A stretch of DNA of 64,000 nt from Pontitalea aquivivens (GTDB taxonomy: Bacteria > Pseudomonadota > Alphaproteobacteria > Rhodobacterales > Rhodobacteraceae), in assembly GCF_046507575.1 (NCBI RefSeq), contig NZ_JBKFEY010000005.1, positions 1 through 64,000 of the forward strand, given 5' to 3'. How positions within the stretch are numbered: the stretch's first letter is position 1; every line of letters begins with the position of its first letter. This document shows, one piece after another, positions 40,895 to 49,966 of this stretch. The notes under the pieces were generated by a model. The model was not told the DNA's origin. It saw nothing but the letters and a program-made list of their open reading frames with translations, and made no database searches. The position numbers and the translations under genes are program-made.

Positions 40895-41662
40895 ATGAAA
40901 CGTTTCAACAACAGGCGCGCGCTGGTTACTGCGGCCAGCAAAGGCATCGGCCTGGGTATCGCTCAGCGGCTTGCGGCTGAGGGGGCCGAGGTGACGGTGA
41001 TCGGTCGCTCGCCGGAATCGTTGAAGATCGCAAAGGCGGATCCCCGGTCGGCGGGAATCCGGTTCCATCAGGCCGATCTGGCTGAACGCAGCCCGACCGA
41101 GGCGATCCTGACCGATCTGTTGAAAGATGGGCGCGGCTTTGACGTTCTGGTGAACAACGCGGGCGGTTCTTTGGGTACACCGCAACTGCTGGCCAACGAA
41201 ACAGAAGACGACTGGGCGCGCGTTCTGGAAATCAACGTACTGACCACGATGCGGGTGACGCGCGCCGTCGTTCCCGGAATGTGCGCGCGGGGCTATGGCC
41301 GTATTGTCAACATGGGGTCGAAGGCTGCGCGCTATGGCAGCCTGTTCACCGGCAGCAACTATGTTGCGGCGAAAGGCGCCGTGAACGCCATGACGCTGCA
41401 ATTTGCGCAAGAGTTCGGCCCCTACGGGGTGACATGCAATTCGGTTTGCCCCGGTGCGATCCTGACGGAACGGCTGCGCGGGTTGTTGGCGCAGCGCATG
41501 TCGCCCGAAGAGCGCGCGGCGGTCGAGGCATCAATTCCCATGCGGCGCCATGGCGAGGTCGAGGATGTTGCGGCGGCGGTTGCGTTTCTTGCCTCGGAAG
41601 AGGCCGGTTTTGTCACCGGGCAGATGCTGGACATCAACGGCGGTCAGGGGATGTCGTCATGA
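40895..41662 (+). CDS. Short-chain dehydrogenase/reductase (FabG-like)
   Basis: A 255 aa classical SDR. The NAD(P)-binding TAASKGIGLGIA (variant of TGxxxGIG) is at 9-20. NNAGG, the catalytic Ser in NMGSKA and the YVAAK motif are in order, and the family ending FVTGQMLDINGGQGM is present. It should interconvert a hydroxyl and a ketone, possibly acting after the GMC or epoxide hydrolase step. It overlaps the epimerase gene by ATGA. Confidence 0.85.
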   Translation: MKRFNNRRALVTAASKGIGLGIAQRLAAEGAEVTVIGRSPESLKIAKADPRSAGIRFHQADLAERSPTEAILTDLLKDGRGFDVLVNNAGGSLGTPQLLANETEDDWARVLEINVLTTMRVTRAVVPGMCARGYGRIVNMGSKAARYGSLFTGSNYVAAKGAVNAMTLQFAQEFGPYGVTCNSVCPGAILTERLRGLLAQRMSPEERAAVEASIPMRRHGEVEDVAAAVAFLASEEAGFVTGQMLDINGGQGMSS

Positions 41663-42564
41663 CCGGCACGCACATGATCGGCCCGGTTCTGGTCACTGGC
41701 AGCGAAGGTTTTCTGGGACGCGCCCTGATCGAACGGTTGCGGGCCGGGGGCGAAGATGTGATCGCCCTGGATCTGGTGCCGCTGGCCGACCGTCGCGGAT
41801 GGACCGATCGGGTGACGCCCGTCGCAGGGGACATCACCCGCCCCGAAACGCTGGACGATGCCTGCGCACGCCATGGCGTGCGTGCCATTATCAACCTTGC
41901 GGCGCTGATTATCCCGGCCTGCAAGGCCAATCCGGTTCTGGGGGCACAGGTCAATATTCTTGGTCATATCAATGCCTTCGAAGCGGCCCGCCGCAATGGC
42001 ATAGACAGGATTGTCTATACCAGCACCATTGCCGCCAAACCGCGCCCGCCGCATGACACCCCGGTCAACCTGTATGGAGTCTACAAGCACTGCTGCGAGG
42101 AAATCGCCAAGGTCTATCACCTGGATCATGGCATCGCTTCGGTCGGGCTGCGGCCCAACGTGGTCTATGGCCCGGGCCGCACAGTGGGCGAGACGGCGTT
42201 TGTGTCCGCGGCAATCGCCGCGGCCGCACGGGGCGAGGCCTATCAGTTGCCGTTCAGCGGTCGGATGTGCCTGCAGCATGTCGACGAGGTTGTCGATGTG
42301 CTGGTCCGGGCACTGCACAGCCGGCCCCGGGCGGCGATCGTTTCCGACATCACGACTGACACCGTGACCATGGATGAATTGATCGCGGCGATCCGCGCTG
42401 CTGTGCCGGGCGCTGATATTGCCGCATCGGTCAACCTGCGTTCGGCGCCCGGAAATCTCGATAACAGCGGCCTGATCGACCTTCTGGGTGACTGGCTGCG
42501 CATCCCTCTGCCAGAGGGCGTCCGGCGCACCATCACGGGCTTAAGCCGGGCAACAACAATCTGA
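41659..42564 (+). CDS. NAD-dependent epimerase/dehydratase family protein
   Basis: A 301 aa extended SDR. The NAD fold VLVTGSEGFLG sits at the N-terminus, with a DITRPE segment, INLAALIIP, a TSTIAA strand carrying Ser/Thr and the YGVYK catalytic pair, then LRPNVVYGPGR. Members beside carboxylate transporters are often sugar-acid or hydroxyacid dehydrogenases rather than nucleotide-sugar epimerases. The start at 41659 overlaps the SDR stop. The substrate cannot be named. Confidence 0.82.
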   Translation: MTGTHMIGPVLVTGSEGFLGRALIERLRAGGEDVIALDLVPLADRRGWTDRVTPVAGDITRPETLDDACARHGVRAIINLAALIIPACKANPVLGAQVNILGHINAFEAARRNGIDRIVYTSTIAAKPRPPHDTPVNLYGVYKHCCEEIAKVYHLDHGIASVGLRPNVVYGPGRTVGETAFVSAAIAAAARGEAYQLPFSGRMCLQHVDEVVDVLVRALHSRPRAAIVSDITTDTVTMDELIAAIRAAVPGADIAASVNLRSAPGNLDNSGLIDLLGDWLRIPLPEGVRRTITGLSRATTI

Positions 42565-42587
42565 ACATGATCAAAAGGGAGGAAACC

Positions 42588-43526
42588 ATGACCATGAAAG
42601 CTGCCGTTTTGGCAATGACCGCTCTGGGGGTGATCGCAGGGCCGGCCATCGCCGAATATCCTGAAAAGCGTATCGAGTTCGTCGTTCCATGGACTGCGGG
42701 GGGCTCGACCGATGCGCGTGCCCGCGTTCTGGCACCGAAATTCGAGGAAATCCTGGGCCAGAGCGTCGTTGTGCGCAACGTCGCAGGGGCCGCAGGGACC
42801 ATTGGCACCAATGAAGTCGCCAATGCAAAACCCGATGGCTATACCCTGCTATTGACGCCGGCTGGGCCGACCGTGATCCAGCCCCATCTGCGCGACCTGC
42901 CCTATGGGCTGGACAATTTCGACTTTGTTTGCCGGATGGATCTGGTGCCGCTGATCTTCATGGTGGCGCAGGATTCGCCCTACAAGACCATGCAGCAATT
43001 TGTCGATGACGCCAAGGCCGCGCCGGGCAAGCTCAGCTATGCCACCGCTGGTGTTGGCACCATTCCGCATCTGGTCGGGCTTGGGGTTTCGCATGGCTAT
43101 GGGATTCAGTTGAAACACCTGCCGGCCAAGGGTGCGGCGGATGCCATGAAGAACCTGCTGGGCAATATCGTAAGCGCGGCCCCTGAAACCGAGGACCACG
43201 CCGCCCGCTTTGACGTGCGCGTCTTGGCCATTGCGTCGGAAGAGCGTTCGCAGGGGTTGCCCGATGTGCCGACTTTCCGCGAACTGGGGGTCGATCTGGT
43301 GCAATCCAACTGGCAGGCGATCTACATGCCCAAGGGCGCCCCGGACGACGTGCGCGCCAAACTGGCCAATGCCTGCACCACGGCGTTGTCGGACCCGGCT
43401 GTAGCGACCGCGTTCGAGAACATGAACAGCAAAGTCGATATCCTGACCGGGGCCGAACTGGATGCTTTCGTCAAGGGTCAGGACGTAGCACTGTCTGAAT
43501 TGTTGGCGAACGCCAAGATCGAATGA
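42588..43526 (+). CDS. TctC/Bug family solute-binding protein
   Basis: A 312 aa periplasmic binding protein of the tripartite tricarboxylate transporter family. A signal peptide (to about AIAEY) precedes the hallmark FVVPWTAGGSTDARAR loop; NVAGAAGTIGTNEVANAKPDGYTLL follows. The start at 42588 has a perfect AAAGGAGG ribosome-binding site; the frame to 42567 is less likely. Bug proteins bind carboxylates such as citrate, glutamate or aromatic acids through the two loops named. It heads the transporter part of the GntR-controlled cluster. Confidence 0.87.
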   Translation: MTMKAAVLAMTALGVIAGPAIAEYPEKRIEFVVPWTAGGSTDARARVLAPKFEEILGQSVVVRNVAGAAGTIGTNEVANAKPDGYTLLLTPAGPTVIQPHLRDLPYGLDNFDFVCRMDLVPLIFMVAQDSPYKTMQQFVDDAKAAPGKLSYATAGVGTIPHLVGLGVSHGYGIQLKHLPAKGAADAMKNLLGNIVSAAPETEDHAARFDVRVLAIASEERSQGLPDVPTFRELGVDLVQSNWQAIYMPKGAPDDVRAKLANACTTALSDPAVATAFENMNSKVDILTGAELDAFVKGQDVALSELLANAKIE

Positions 43527-43579
43527 ACGCAATCCGCCCCCGTCGGCCTACCCGGCGGGGGTATCAAAAGGAGGTTTGG

Positions 43580-44035
43580 ATGCGGACTGCTCTGAAGATC
43601 AGATTGCCGGGCATCGTACTGCTGGTGATCGCCATGGCGTTGCTGATCCATACGTTCGATCCACAATATGCGGAAACCATGGCGGGGCTTAATGTGGGCC
43701 CGGTCTTTTTCCCGCAACTGATGCTGTACAGCTGGATCGCCTTGGCGGTTCTGTCGGTCATCGTGATCCCGGATGCCCTGCGCGAAGCCATCGCGGAACA
43801 GCGGCGCCACGGCCCTGCGGTCGCCATGACCCTGGCGTTGATCGCCTTCTTGCTATTGCTGAAGCCGCTGGGATTTCTGCTCGACAGCATCCTGCTGTGT
43901 ATCACGATCCAGTGGATTTCGAACCGCCGCATCACCGCGATGCCGGTCGTCTGGGGCACGGTCCTGGCGGTCACATCCTGGGCAATGTTCGAGTTTGTCT
44001 TTGGCATTCCCCTGCCACAACCCACGCTGTTTTGA
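43580..44035 (+). CDS. TctB family small permease
   Basis: A 151 aa protein with four hydrophobic segments and the TctB layout: GLNVGPVFFPQLMLYSWIALAVLSVIV near the first half and a final helix ending FVFGIPLPQP, which is the family signature. The start at 43580 has AAAAGGAGG upstream. It is the small membrane subunit of the TctCBA transporter. Confidence 0.83.
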   Translation: MRTALKIRLPGIVLLVIAMALLIHTFDPQYAETMAGLNVGPVFFPQLMLYSWIALAVLSVIVIPDALREAIAEQRRHGPAVAMTLALIAFLLLLKPLGFLLDSILLCITIQWISNRRITAMPVVWGTVLAVTSWAMFEFVFGIPLPQPTLF

Positions 44036-44052
44036 AAGGCGCGAGGTAAGAC

Positions 44053-45594
44053 ATGGAATATCTTCTGACGGCCCCGTCTCTTGTCTTTACGCCGGCGGCG
44101 CTGCTGGCAATTCTTGCCGGCACGGTGATCGGACTGGTGGTTGGCGCCTTGCCCGGACTTGGTTCGGTAGTGGCAATCACGCTGGTATTGCCGTTCAGCT
44201 TTACCATGGATACCGTTCCGGCAATCTGCCTGATCCTGGCGGTGTATTGCTGTTCGGTCTTTGGCGGATCCTATTCCGCGATTTTGCTGAATACGCCGGG
44301 CACACCCCAATCGGCGGCGACGGTGTTGGATGGCTATGCCATGGCGCGGCGCGGCAAGGCCGATCTGGCGCTAGGCTGGGCCACCGGGGCATCGGTGATC
44401 GGCGGGCTTTTTTCAACGCTGGTCCTGCTGTTCTTTGCGGCGCCGCTGGCGCGTGTTGCGCTCAGCTTCGGGCCAATCGAGAACTTTGCGCTGACCTGTC
44501 TTGCGCTGACCTGCATTGCGGGTGTTGCCGGCCGCAACTTTGTCCTGGGCATCATTGCCGGGCTGATCGGGCTGTTCATTGCGTCGGTTGGTGTTGACCC
44601 GCTGTCGGGTGAAACGCGCATGACCTTTGGATTCTTCAACCTGTCTTCGGGGGTTGAGCTGATTCCGGTACTGATCGGCATCTTTGCCATCGCCGAGGTG
44701 TTTGCGCGGGCGACCTCGGTTGGGCCGGTCGACGGCGAACCTGTCGAAAAGATCGCCGCCGGGTTTCGTATCGCGCCGATGCGTGACTGGGTGGCACGGT
44801 CCGGCACATTGCTGAAAAGCAGCGTGATCGGCTCTTTCGTCGGGGTTCTGCCGGGCACCGGCGCTGCCACGGCCTCGTTCATCTCTTATGCCGTGGCCAA
44901 GCGCACCGGCAGGTTCCGCAAGAATATCGGCGATGGCGAACCCGAAGGCATCGTGGCCTCTGAGGCTGCAAACAACGCCGTTACTGGTGGGGCGTTGGTT
45001 CCGACGCTTGCGTTGGGCATTCCGGGCGATCCGGTCACGGCGGTGATGATGTCGGCGCTGGTGATTCATGGCATTCAGCCGGGTACCCGGCTATTCGTCG
45101 AAACGCCCGAACTGATCTATGCCTGCTTCATAGCCCTGCTGGTTATCAACGTGGTCATGTTTTTTGCCGCCGGCCCCTTCGGGCGTATCTTCAGCCGTAT
45201 CCTGCATCTGCCGGATTCGATCATTGCGGCACTGGTGCTGATCCTGTCGGTGCTGGGTGCCTATGGGGTGCGTGGCAATGTCTTCGACCTCTATGTGATG
45301 GTCATCGCCGGGGTGGTCGGTTACCTGATGCGGCTGGCGGCGATACCGGCTGCGCCCGTGGTGATCGGCATGGTTCTGGGACCCTTTGTCGAGGAAAGTC
45401 TGCGACAGGGGTTGATCCTGACCGATGGCGACCTGTCAGGATTTTTCAGTCGGCCGATCGCGGCTGCACTGCTGTCGTTCACCATACTGATCGTGCTGGT
45501 CGCAGCGGGGCTGTCCATCATGGGGCTGCTACGAAAAACGAGCCAGGACGATAGTGCTGGGGCCTCTGGGAATCCTGCGGGACCCAAACACTGA
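44053..45594 (+). CDS. TctA family large permease
   Basis: A 513 aa membrane protein with about eleven hydrophobic segments. TctA signatures include VGALPGLGSVVAITLVLPFSF, the NTPGTPQSAATVLDGYAMARRGKADLALG loop, GVLPGTGAATASFISYAVAKR and GIPGDPVTAVMMSALVIHGIQPG. It forms the transport channel for the carboxylate bound by the TctC-like protein. A terminator-like stem follows before the aldehyde dehydrogenase gene. Confidence 0.88.
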   Translation: MEYLLTAPSLVFTPAALLAILAGTVIGLVVGALPGLGSVVAITLVLPFSFTMDTVPAICLILAVYCCSVFGGSYSAILLNTPGTPQSAATVLDGYAMARRGKADLALGWATGASVIGGLFSTLVLLFFAAPLARVALSFGPIENFALTCLALTCIAGVAGRNFVLGIIAGLIGLFIASVGVDPLSGETRMTFGFFNLSSGVELIPVLIGIFAIAEVFARATSVGPVDGEPVEKIAAGFRIAPMRDWVARSGTLLKSSVIGSFVGVLPGTGAATASFISYAVAKRTGRFRKNIGDGEPEGIVASEAANNAVTGGALVPTLALGIPGDPVTAVMMSALVIHGIQPGTRLFVETPELIYACFIALLVINVVMFFAAGPFGRIFSRILHLPDSIIAALVLILSVLGAYGVRGNVFDLYVMVIAGVVGYLMRLAAIPAAPVVIGMVLGPFVEESLRQGLILTDGDLSGFFSRPIAAALLSFTILIVLVAAGLSIMGLLRKTSQDDSAGASGNPAGPKH

Positions 45595-45631
45595 AACGGG
45601 ATTTCGGGGAATCTGTTCCGCCGCCGCAGGC

Positions 45632-45652
45632 CGGGGGCCGGGCCCCGTTTTC
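45632..45652 (+). terminator. Terminator-like hairpin after TctA
   Basis: CGGGG-GCCGGG-CCCCG followed by TTTT, 38 bp after the TctA stop. It may end or attenuate transcription of the transporter operon before the aldehyde dehydrogenase gene, although that gene follows closely in the same direction. Confidence 0.55.
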
Positions 45653-45678
45653 CCTGATGCAAGACACGGAGAAGCAAG

Positions 45679-47112
45679 ATGATGGAAATCGTCGGGAATT
45701 ATATCGGCGGGGCGTGGCGACCGGCCACCGAGGCAAGCGAGAACAGAAACCCCGCGCGCCCCGATGAGGTGATCGGCCTTTATGCGCGCGGTACCGCCGA
45801 TGATGTGGACCAGGCGGTCGAAGCCGCCCGCGCGGCACAACCCGCATGGGCAGAGCTGTCGCCCGAAGGGCGCGGGAACGTTCTGCACCGTGCGGCGCAG
45901 CTGATTTTTGACCGCATTGGGCCGCTGGGCGAGTTGCTGGCCCGCGAAGAAGGCAAGCTGCGCCGTGAGGCCGAGGGCGAAGTCACGCGCGCCGCCCATG
46001 TCTTGCGCTTCTTTGCCGGCGAAGCCCTGCGCCTTGGCGGTGAAAAGCTTGCCTCGGTCCGTCCCGGCTGCGAGGTCGAGGTTACGCGCGAACCCGTCGG
46101 GGTTGTCGGGCTGATTACGCCGTGGAACTTTCCGATTGCCATTCCGGCCTGGAAAATGGCCCCTGCTCTGGCAGCCGGGAATTCCGTAGTCATGAAGCCG
46201 GCCGAAATTACTCCGGCCTCGGCGGTGGCACTGGTTCGCATCCTTGAGGAGGCGGGCCTGCCGCCGGGTGTGGTCAATCTTGTGATGGGCTCGGGCTCAA
46301 CCGTTGGCAACCGGATTGTCGACCACCCCGATGTACGGGCGGTGTCCTTCACGGGGTCGGTCGGTGTCGGGCAGCGAATTGCGGTGGCGGCGGCACAGGG
46401 CATGAAAAAGGTGCAGCTGGAAATGGGCGGCAAGAACCCGATGGTGGTGATGGCGGACGCCGACCTTGATCTTGCGGTGCGGGTCTGCCTGGACGGGGCA
46501 TTCTTTTCGACAGGGCAGCGGTGTACAGCCTCGTCCCGGATCATCGTCGAGGACGCGATTCACGATGCCTTTGTCGAAAAGCTGGACAAGGCCCGTGCCG
46601 CGATGATCGTGGGCGACCCTCTGGATGCGGCCAGCCAGATGGGGCCGGTCGTTTCCGCGGCCCAGCTTGAGGGCAACATGTCCTATGTCGCGCTTGCGGC
46701 GTCCGAAGGCTGCGAGGTGCGCGGCGGCGAACGGCTGAACCGGCCAGGTAATTTTCAGGTGCCCGCGCTGTTTCTCAACGCCACGAATGCGATGCGCAGT
46801 TCGCGCGAAGAGATCTTCGGGCCCTGCGCCTCGGTCATCCGGGTGTCGGATTTCGATGAGGCGCTGGCAACCGCGAATGATACGCCCTTCGGCCTGTCAT
46901 CGGGCATCTGCACTGGCTCGCTGCGTCATGCCACACAGTTCCGCCGCAAATCGCGCGCGGGCATGGTGATGGTCAACCTTCCGACGGCGGGCGTCGACTA
47001 TCACGTTCCGTTTGGCGGCAATAAGGGGTCCAGCCTTGGCGCGCGAGAACAGGGGCCCATGGCGATGGAGTTCTACACCTCGGTCAAGACCGCCTATCTC
47101 TCTGCCGGTTGA
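45679..47112 (+). CDS. NAD(P)-dependent aldehyde dehydrogenase
   Basis: A 477 aa aldehyde dehydrogenase, closest in style to 2-oxoglutarate-semialdehyde and succinate-semialdehyde types. It has TPWNFPIAIPAWKMAPALAAGN and KPAEITPASA (cofactor binding), catalytic base Glu248 in LEMGGKN and nucleophile Cys282 in FSTGQRCTASSR. GPCASVIRV and NLPTAGVDYHVPFGG are further family segments. It probably oxidises the aldehyde generated by the GMC oxidoreductase of the same cluster, though a hairpin separates it from the transporter genes. The start at 45679 (ATGATG) follows a GAGAAGCAAG ribosome-binding site. Confidence 0.87.
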   Translation: MMEIVGNYIGGAWRPATEASENRNPARPDEVIGLYARGTADDVDQAVEAARAAQPAWAELSPEGRGNVLHRAAQLIFDRIGPLGELLAREEGKLRREAEGEVTRAAHVLRFFAGEALRLGGEKLASVRPGCEVEVTREPVGVVGLITPWNFPIAIPAWKMAPALAAGNSVVMKPAEITPASAVALVRILEEAGLPPGVVNLVMGSGSTVGNRIVDHPDVRAVSFTGSVGVGQRIAVAAAQGMKKVQLEMGGKNPMVVMADADLDLAVRVCLDGAFFSTGQRCTASSRIIVEDAIHDAFVEKLDKARAAMIVGDPLDAASQMGPVVSAAQLEGNMSYVALAASEGCEVRGGERLNRPGNFQVPALFLNATNAMRSSREEIFGPCASVIRVSDFDEALATANDTPFGLSSGICTGSLRHATQFRRKSRAGMVMVNLPTAGVDYHVPFGGNKGSSLGAREQGPMAMEFYTSVKTAYLSAG

Positions 47113-47189
47113 CCCGGCGTTTTCCCGTTTATCCCAATCCATCGGCTTGCGCGGCACCTGTCGTGCAAGCACCTTTGTCCGAGTCCCCC

Positions 47190-48968
47190 ATGTCCACCGT
47201 TCGACGTCACGGCCTGGCTGCGTCCGCGCGTATCACCCTGCTGCGCCAACGTATATTTGCGCGCGGGAATGCCATTGGATTTCTGTTGCTTGCCATCGCC
47301 GTTGGTGCGCTGGCGGGGGCGACAGTCAGCGCGATTGCTGCTGCGGCGCATCTGTTGCATTATCTGCTTTTCTCGGTGCCCTTTGCCGCCGGACTGAGCG
47401 GTTCGCAGATTGGCGCATCAGAGCTTCTTGTCATCGTACCTGTTGCCGGGGGGCTGCTGACCGGGGTTCTGGTGCTTGTGCGCCGCCGTCGGGGGGGCAT
47501 CATAGACCCGATCGAGGCGAACGCCCTTTATGGCGGCCGGATGTCGCTGACGGACAGTTTGTGGCTGACAATCCAGAACCTTGCCTCGAACGGTTTCGGT
47601 CTTTCGGCAGGGCTTGAGGCGGCCTACACGCAGTTGTCCGCGGGCTTGGCATCCACCCTCGGAATCCGGCTGAAGCTGCGGCGTGAAGACATGCGCGTTC
47701 TTGTCGGATGCGGTTCGGCAGGCGCCATCGCCGCGGCGTTCGGCGGGCCGCTGACCGGCGCCTTTTATGCGTTCGAGGTGATCATCGGGACCTATACTTC
47801 GGCCTCGCTTGCGCCGGTGATCGCGGCAGCCATAGCCGGGGCGCTGGTTTCCTGCGCCCTAAGCGGCCAGCAATTCGCACTGGAGGTTACCGCGGTTGAT
47901 GCAATTTCCACGCAGGATTTCATTCCTGCGATCGCGGTCGGCATGATCTGTGCCCTCTTGGGCATTGTCGTGATGAAAGCCGTGGTGCAGACTGAACGCC
48001 TGGTCTCGGCCAGCCGCATTCCCCAGGTGCTTCGACCGGCGGTTGGCGGGTTGTTGGTGGGCTGCATTGCGCTGGCCAATCCGCAGGTATTGTCGGCGGG
48101 GCATGGGGCGATGCACCTGAACCTGGAACAGGATGTTCCGCTTGTTGCGTTACTGACGCTGTTCCTGCTCAAGGCGGCCAGTTCTGCGCTGACCATCGGT
48201 TCCGGGTTTCGGGGCGGTCTGTTCTTTGCCTCGCTGTTGCTTGGGGGGCTGATCGGCAAGGCGCTGGCGGTGCCGGTCGAATGGCTTTTGCCCGGCACCT
48301 TGGCCCCCACAACCCTTGCCCTGATCGGCATGAGCGCCTTTGGCGTTGCGGTGATCGGTTGTCCGCTGGCGATGACGTTTCTGGCTTTGGAGCTGACCGG
48401 GCAATTCTCGATTGCTGCCCTGGTGCTGGCGGCCTCCATCACCGCCTCGGTGGTGGCGCGGCAAACCTTTGGCTATTCCTTCTCGACCTGGCGTTTCCAC
48501 CTGCGGGGCCAAACCATCCGCAGTGCGCATGACGTCGGCTGGATACAGAACCTTACCGTCGGTCGCCTGATGCGCCACGATTTACGCAAGGCGACAGCGG
48601 GCCTCAGCCCGGATGAATTTCGCAAGGCGTTTCCACTGGGCTCAACCCAAAGCGTCGTCGTCGTCGATGCGGAAAACCGCTATCAGGCCATGATTTCGGT
48701 TGCCGAGGTTCATGCCGATGCGCTTGAGATTGCACCACAATCAGATCTGAGCAGCTTTTATCGGCAAAAGAGCGAAATCCTGTTACCCAACATGAATGCC
48801 CGCCAGGCGGCAGGGCTGTTTGAAAAGGCCAGGGCCGACGCGCTCGCGGTAGTCAGCGACCGGATCGAACGCCGCGTGCTGGGCCTGCTGTCCGAGGCGC
48901 ACACTCTGCGCCGTTACAGCGAAGAACTGGAAAGGCAAAGGCAGACCCTGCTTGAGGGCGCAGACTGA
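47190..48968 (+). CDS. ClC family chloride channel/transporter with C-terminal CBS region
   Basis: A 592 aa voltage-gated chloride channel family protein. It has FGLSAGLEAAYTQ (gating-Glu region), CGSAGAIAAAFGGPLTGAFYAFEVI, GSGFRGGLFFASLLLGGLIG and GMSAFGVAVIGCPLAM, covering the ClC helices, and a C-terminal CBS-like regulatory part (VGRLMRHDLRKA, then SVVVVDAENRYQAMI). I start at the ATG at 47190; a TTG-started frame from 47109 overlaps the aldehyde dehydrogenase stop and is less likely. No strong ribosome-binding site is seen. Its relation to the catabolic cluster is unclear; it may supply chloride or fluoride handling or be an unrelated neighbour. Confidence 0.83.
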   Translation: MSTVRRHGLAASARITLLRQRIFARGNAIGFLLLAIAVGALAGATVSAIAAAAHLLHYLLFSVPFAAGLSGSQIGASELLVIVPVAGGLLTGVLVLVRRRRGGIIDPIEANALYGGRMSLTDSLWLTIQNLASNGFGLSAGLEAAYTQLSAGLASTLGIRLKLRREDMRVLVGCGSAGAIAAAFGGPLTGAFYAFEVIIGTYTSASLAPVIAAAIAGALVSCALSGQQFALEVTAVDAISTQDFIPAIAVGMICALLGIVVMKAVVQTERLVSASRIPQVLRPAVGGLLVGCIALANPQVLSAGHGAMHLNLEQDVPLVALLTLFLLKAASSALTIGSGFRGGLFFASLLLGGLIGKALAVPVEWLLPGTLAPTTLALIGMSAFGVAVIGCPLAMTFLALELTGQFSIAALVLAASITASVVARQTFGYSFSTWRFHLRGQTIRSAHDVGWIQNLTVGRLMRHDLRKATAGLSPDEFRKAFPLGSTQSVVVVDAENRYQAMISVAEVHADALEIAPQSDLSSFYRQKSEILLPNMNARQAAGLFEKARADALAVVSDRIERRVLGLLSEAHTLRRYSEELERQRQTLLEGAD

Positions 48969-49021
48969 TTGCGGCGCTGCAGGTCCGCCTGCCAGCGTGG
49001 CGTGATCCGCAGCCGCCGGCC

Positions 49022-49966
49022 TCAGCCCGGCAGTTCGATATCCAGCAGGTCGATCATCCGGTCGCGTATGCGCAGGGCCTGGCGGGCCTGCTCTGGGCGG
49101 GCGGCTGCGCAGGCATTGATCAGGCATTCTGCCGCCACGATGAAGGCGCCAAGACTGTTGGACAGAAAGCTTGAATCATGCGGAACCAGCAGTGCGGCCT
49201 GCGAGCTTTCGATCAAGGGAGAGCTGGCGCGATCGGTGATGGCCACTGTCGAAAGCCCGATCCGTCGCGCGGCCTCGGCCACCTGCACCACCTGCGCCGA
49301 ATAGGGGGCGCAACTGGCCGAAATCAGCACGTCGCCGCGCGTCAGCAATGCCAGCCCTTCGGCGGTGCCAAGGCTGTTGGCGTCGACCAGGGTCACATCC
49401 GAACGGATCATCCGCAGCCCATAGACCAGAAAACTTGCCAGCGCGTGAAACTGGCGGATGCCATAGACCGCGACACGGGGCGCGGACATGATGCATTCGA
49501 CTGCGGCCGCGAACGCCTCGGGATCAAGCTCGGTCAGAAAACGCTCGATATTGTCCTGATTTTCGCGGCACAGCCGCGCCGCCCGCGCCATCGGGGTGCC
49601 TTCGCCCCCCTCCAGCGCCAGCGAAGCGCGGCGGGTGTAGAACTGGCCGGGGCCCTCAGCACCCGGCGAGAGCAGCACGCGCTGGAAGGCCGGGAAACCC
49701 GAATAACCCAGACTGTGTGCCAGCCGCGTCAGGGTTGAGGGGTTGACCTCCAGCACCTCGGCAAGCGCGGTGATCGACAAGAGCGCCGGGCTGCCCTGCA
49801 GATCAAGGATGCGTTCCAGCGCCGCCCGTGTCTTGGCCCCCAGTGATACCGTCACTTCGCCACGCGCGATGGCGATCATCAGGCGGCGTAGTTCGGCCAC
49901 CGTGGTGGGGGGGGCATCAGCGGGGGGTGATGCCGGTATAGGTGGCGTCTCCGGATCGGCGGTCAT
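49022..49966 (-). CDS. MurR/RpiR family transcriptional regulator
   Basis: A 314 aa regulator with an N-terminal RpiR helix-turn-helix (ALLSITALAEVLEVNPSTLTRLAHSLGYSGFPAFQ) and a C-terminal SIS domain (VAVYGIRQFHALASFLVYGLRMI, GDVLISASCAPYSAQVV). SIS domains in this family bind phosphosugars or small acidic metabolites. The start at 49966 has a GGAGG ribosome-binding site and lies within the 3' end of the C45 gene (50 bp overlap). It is the last gene of the amino-acid ABC operon and probably regulates it through the paired sites near 53.2 kb. Confidence 0.83.
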   Translation of the reverse strand: MTADPETPPIPASPPADAPPTTVAELRRLMIAIARGEVTVSLGAKTRAALERILDLQGSPALLSITALAEVLEVNPSTLTRLAHSLGYSGFPAFQRVLLSPGAEGPGQFYTRRASLALEGGEGTPMARAARLCRENQDNIERFLTELDPEAFAAAVECIMSAPRVAVYGIRQFHALASFLVYGLRMIRSDVTLVDANSLGTAEGLALLTRGDVLISASCAPYSAQVVQVAEAARRIGLSTVAITDRASSPLIESSQAALLVPHDSSFLSNSLGAFIVAAECLINACAAARPEQARQALRIRDRMIDLLDIELPG

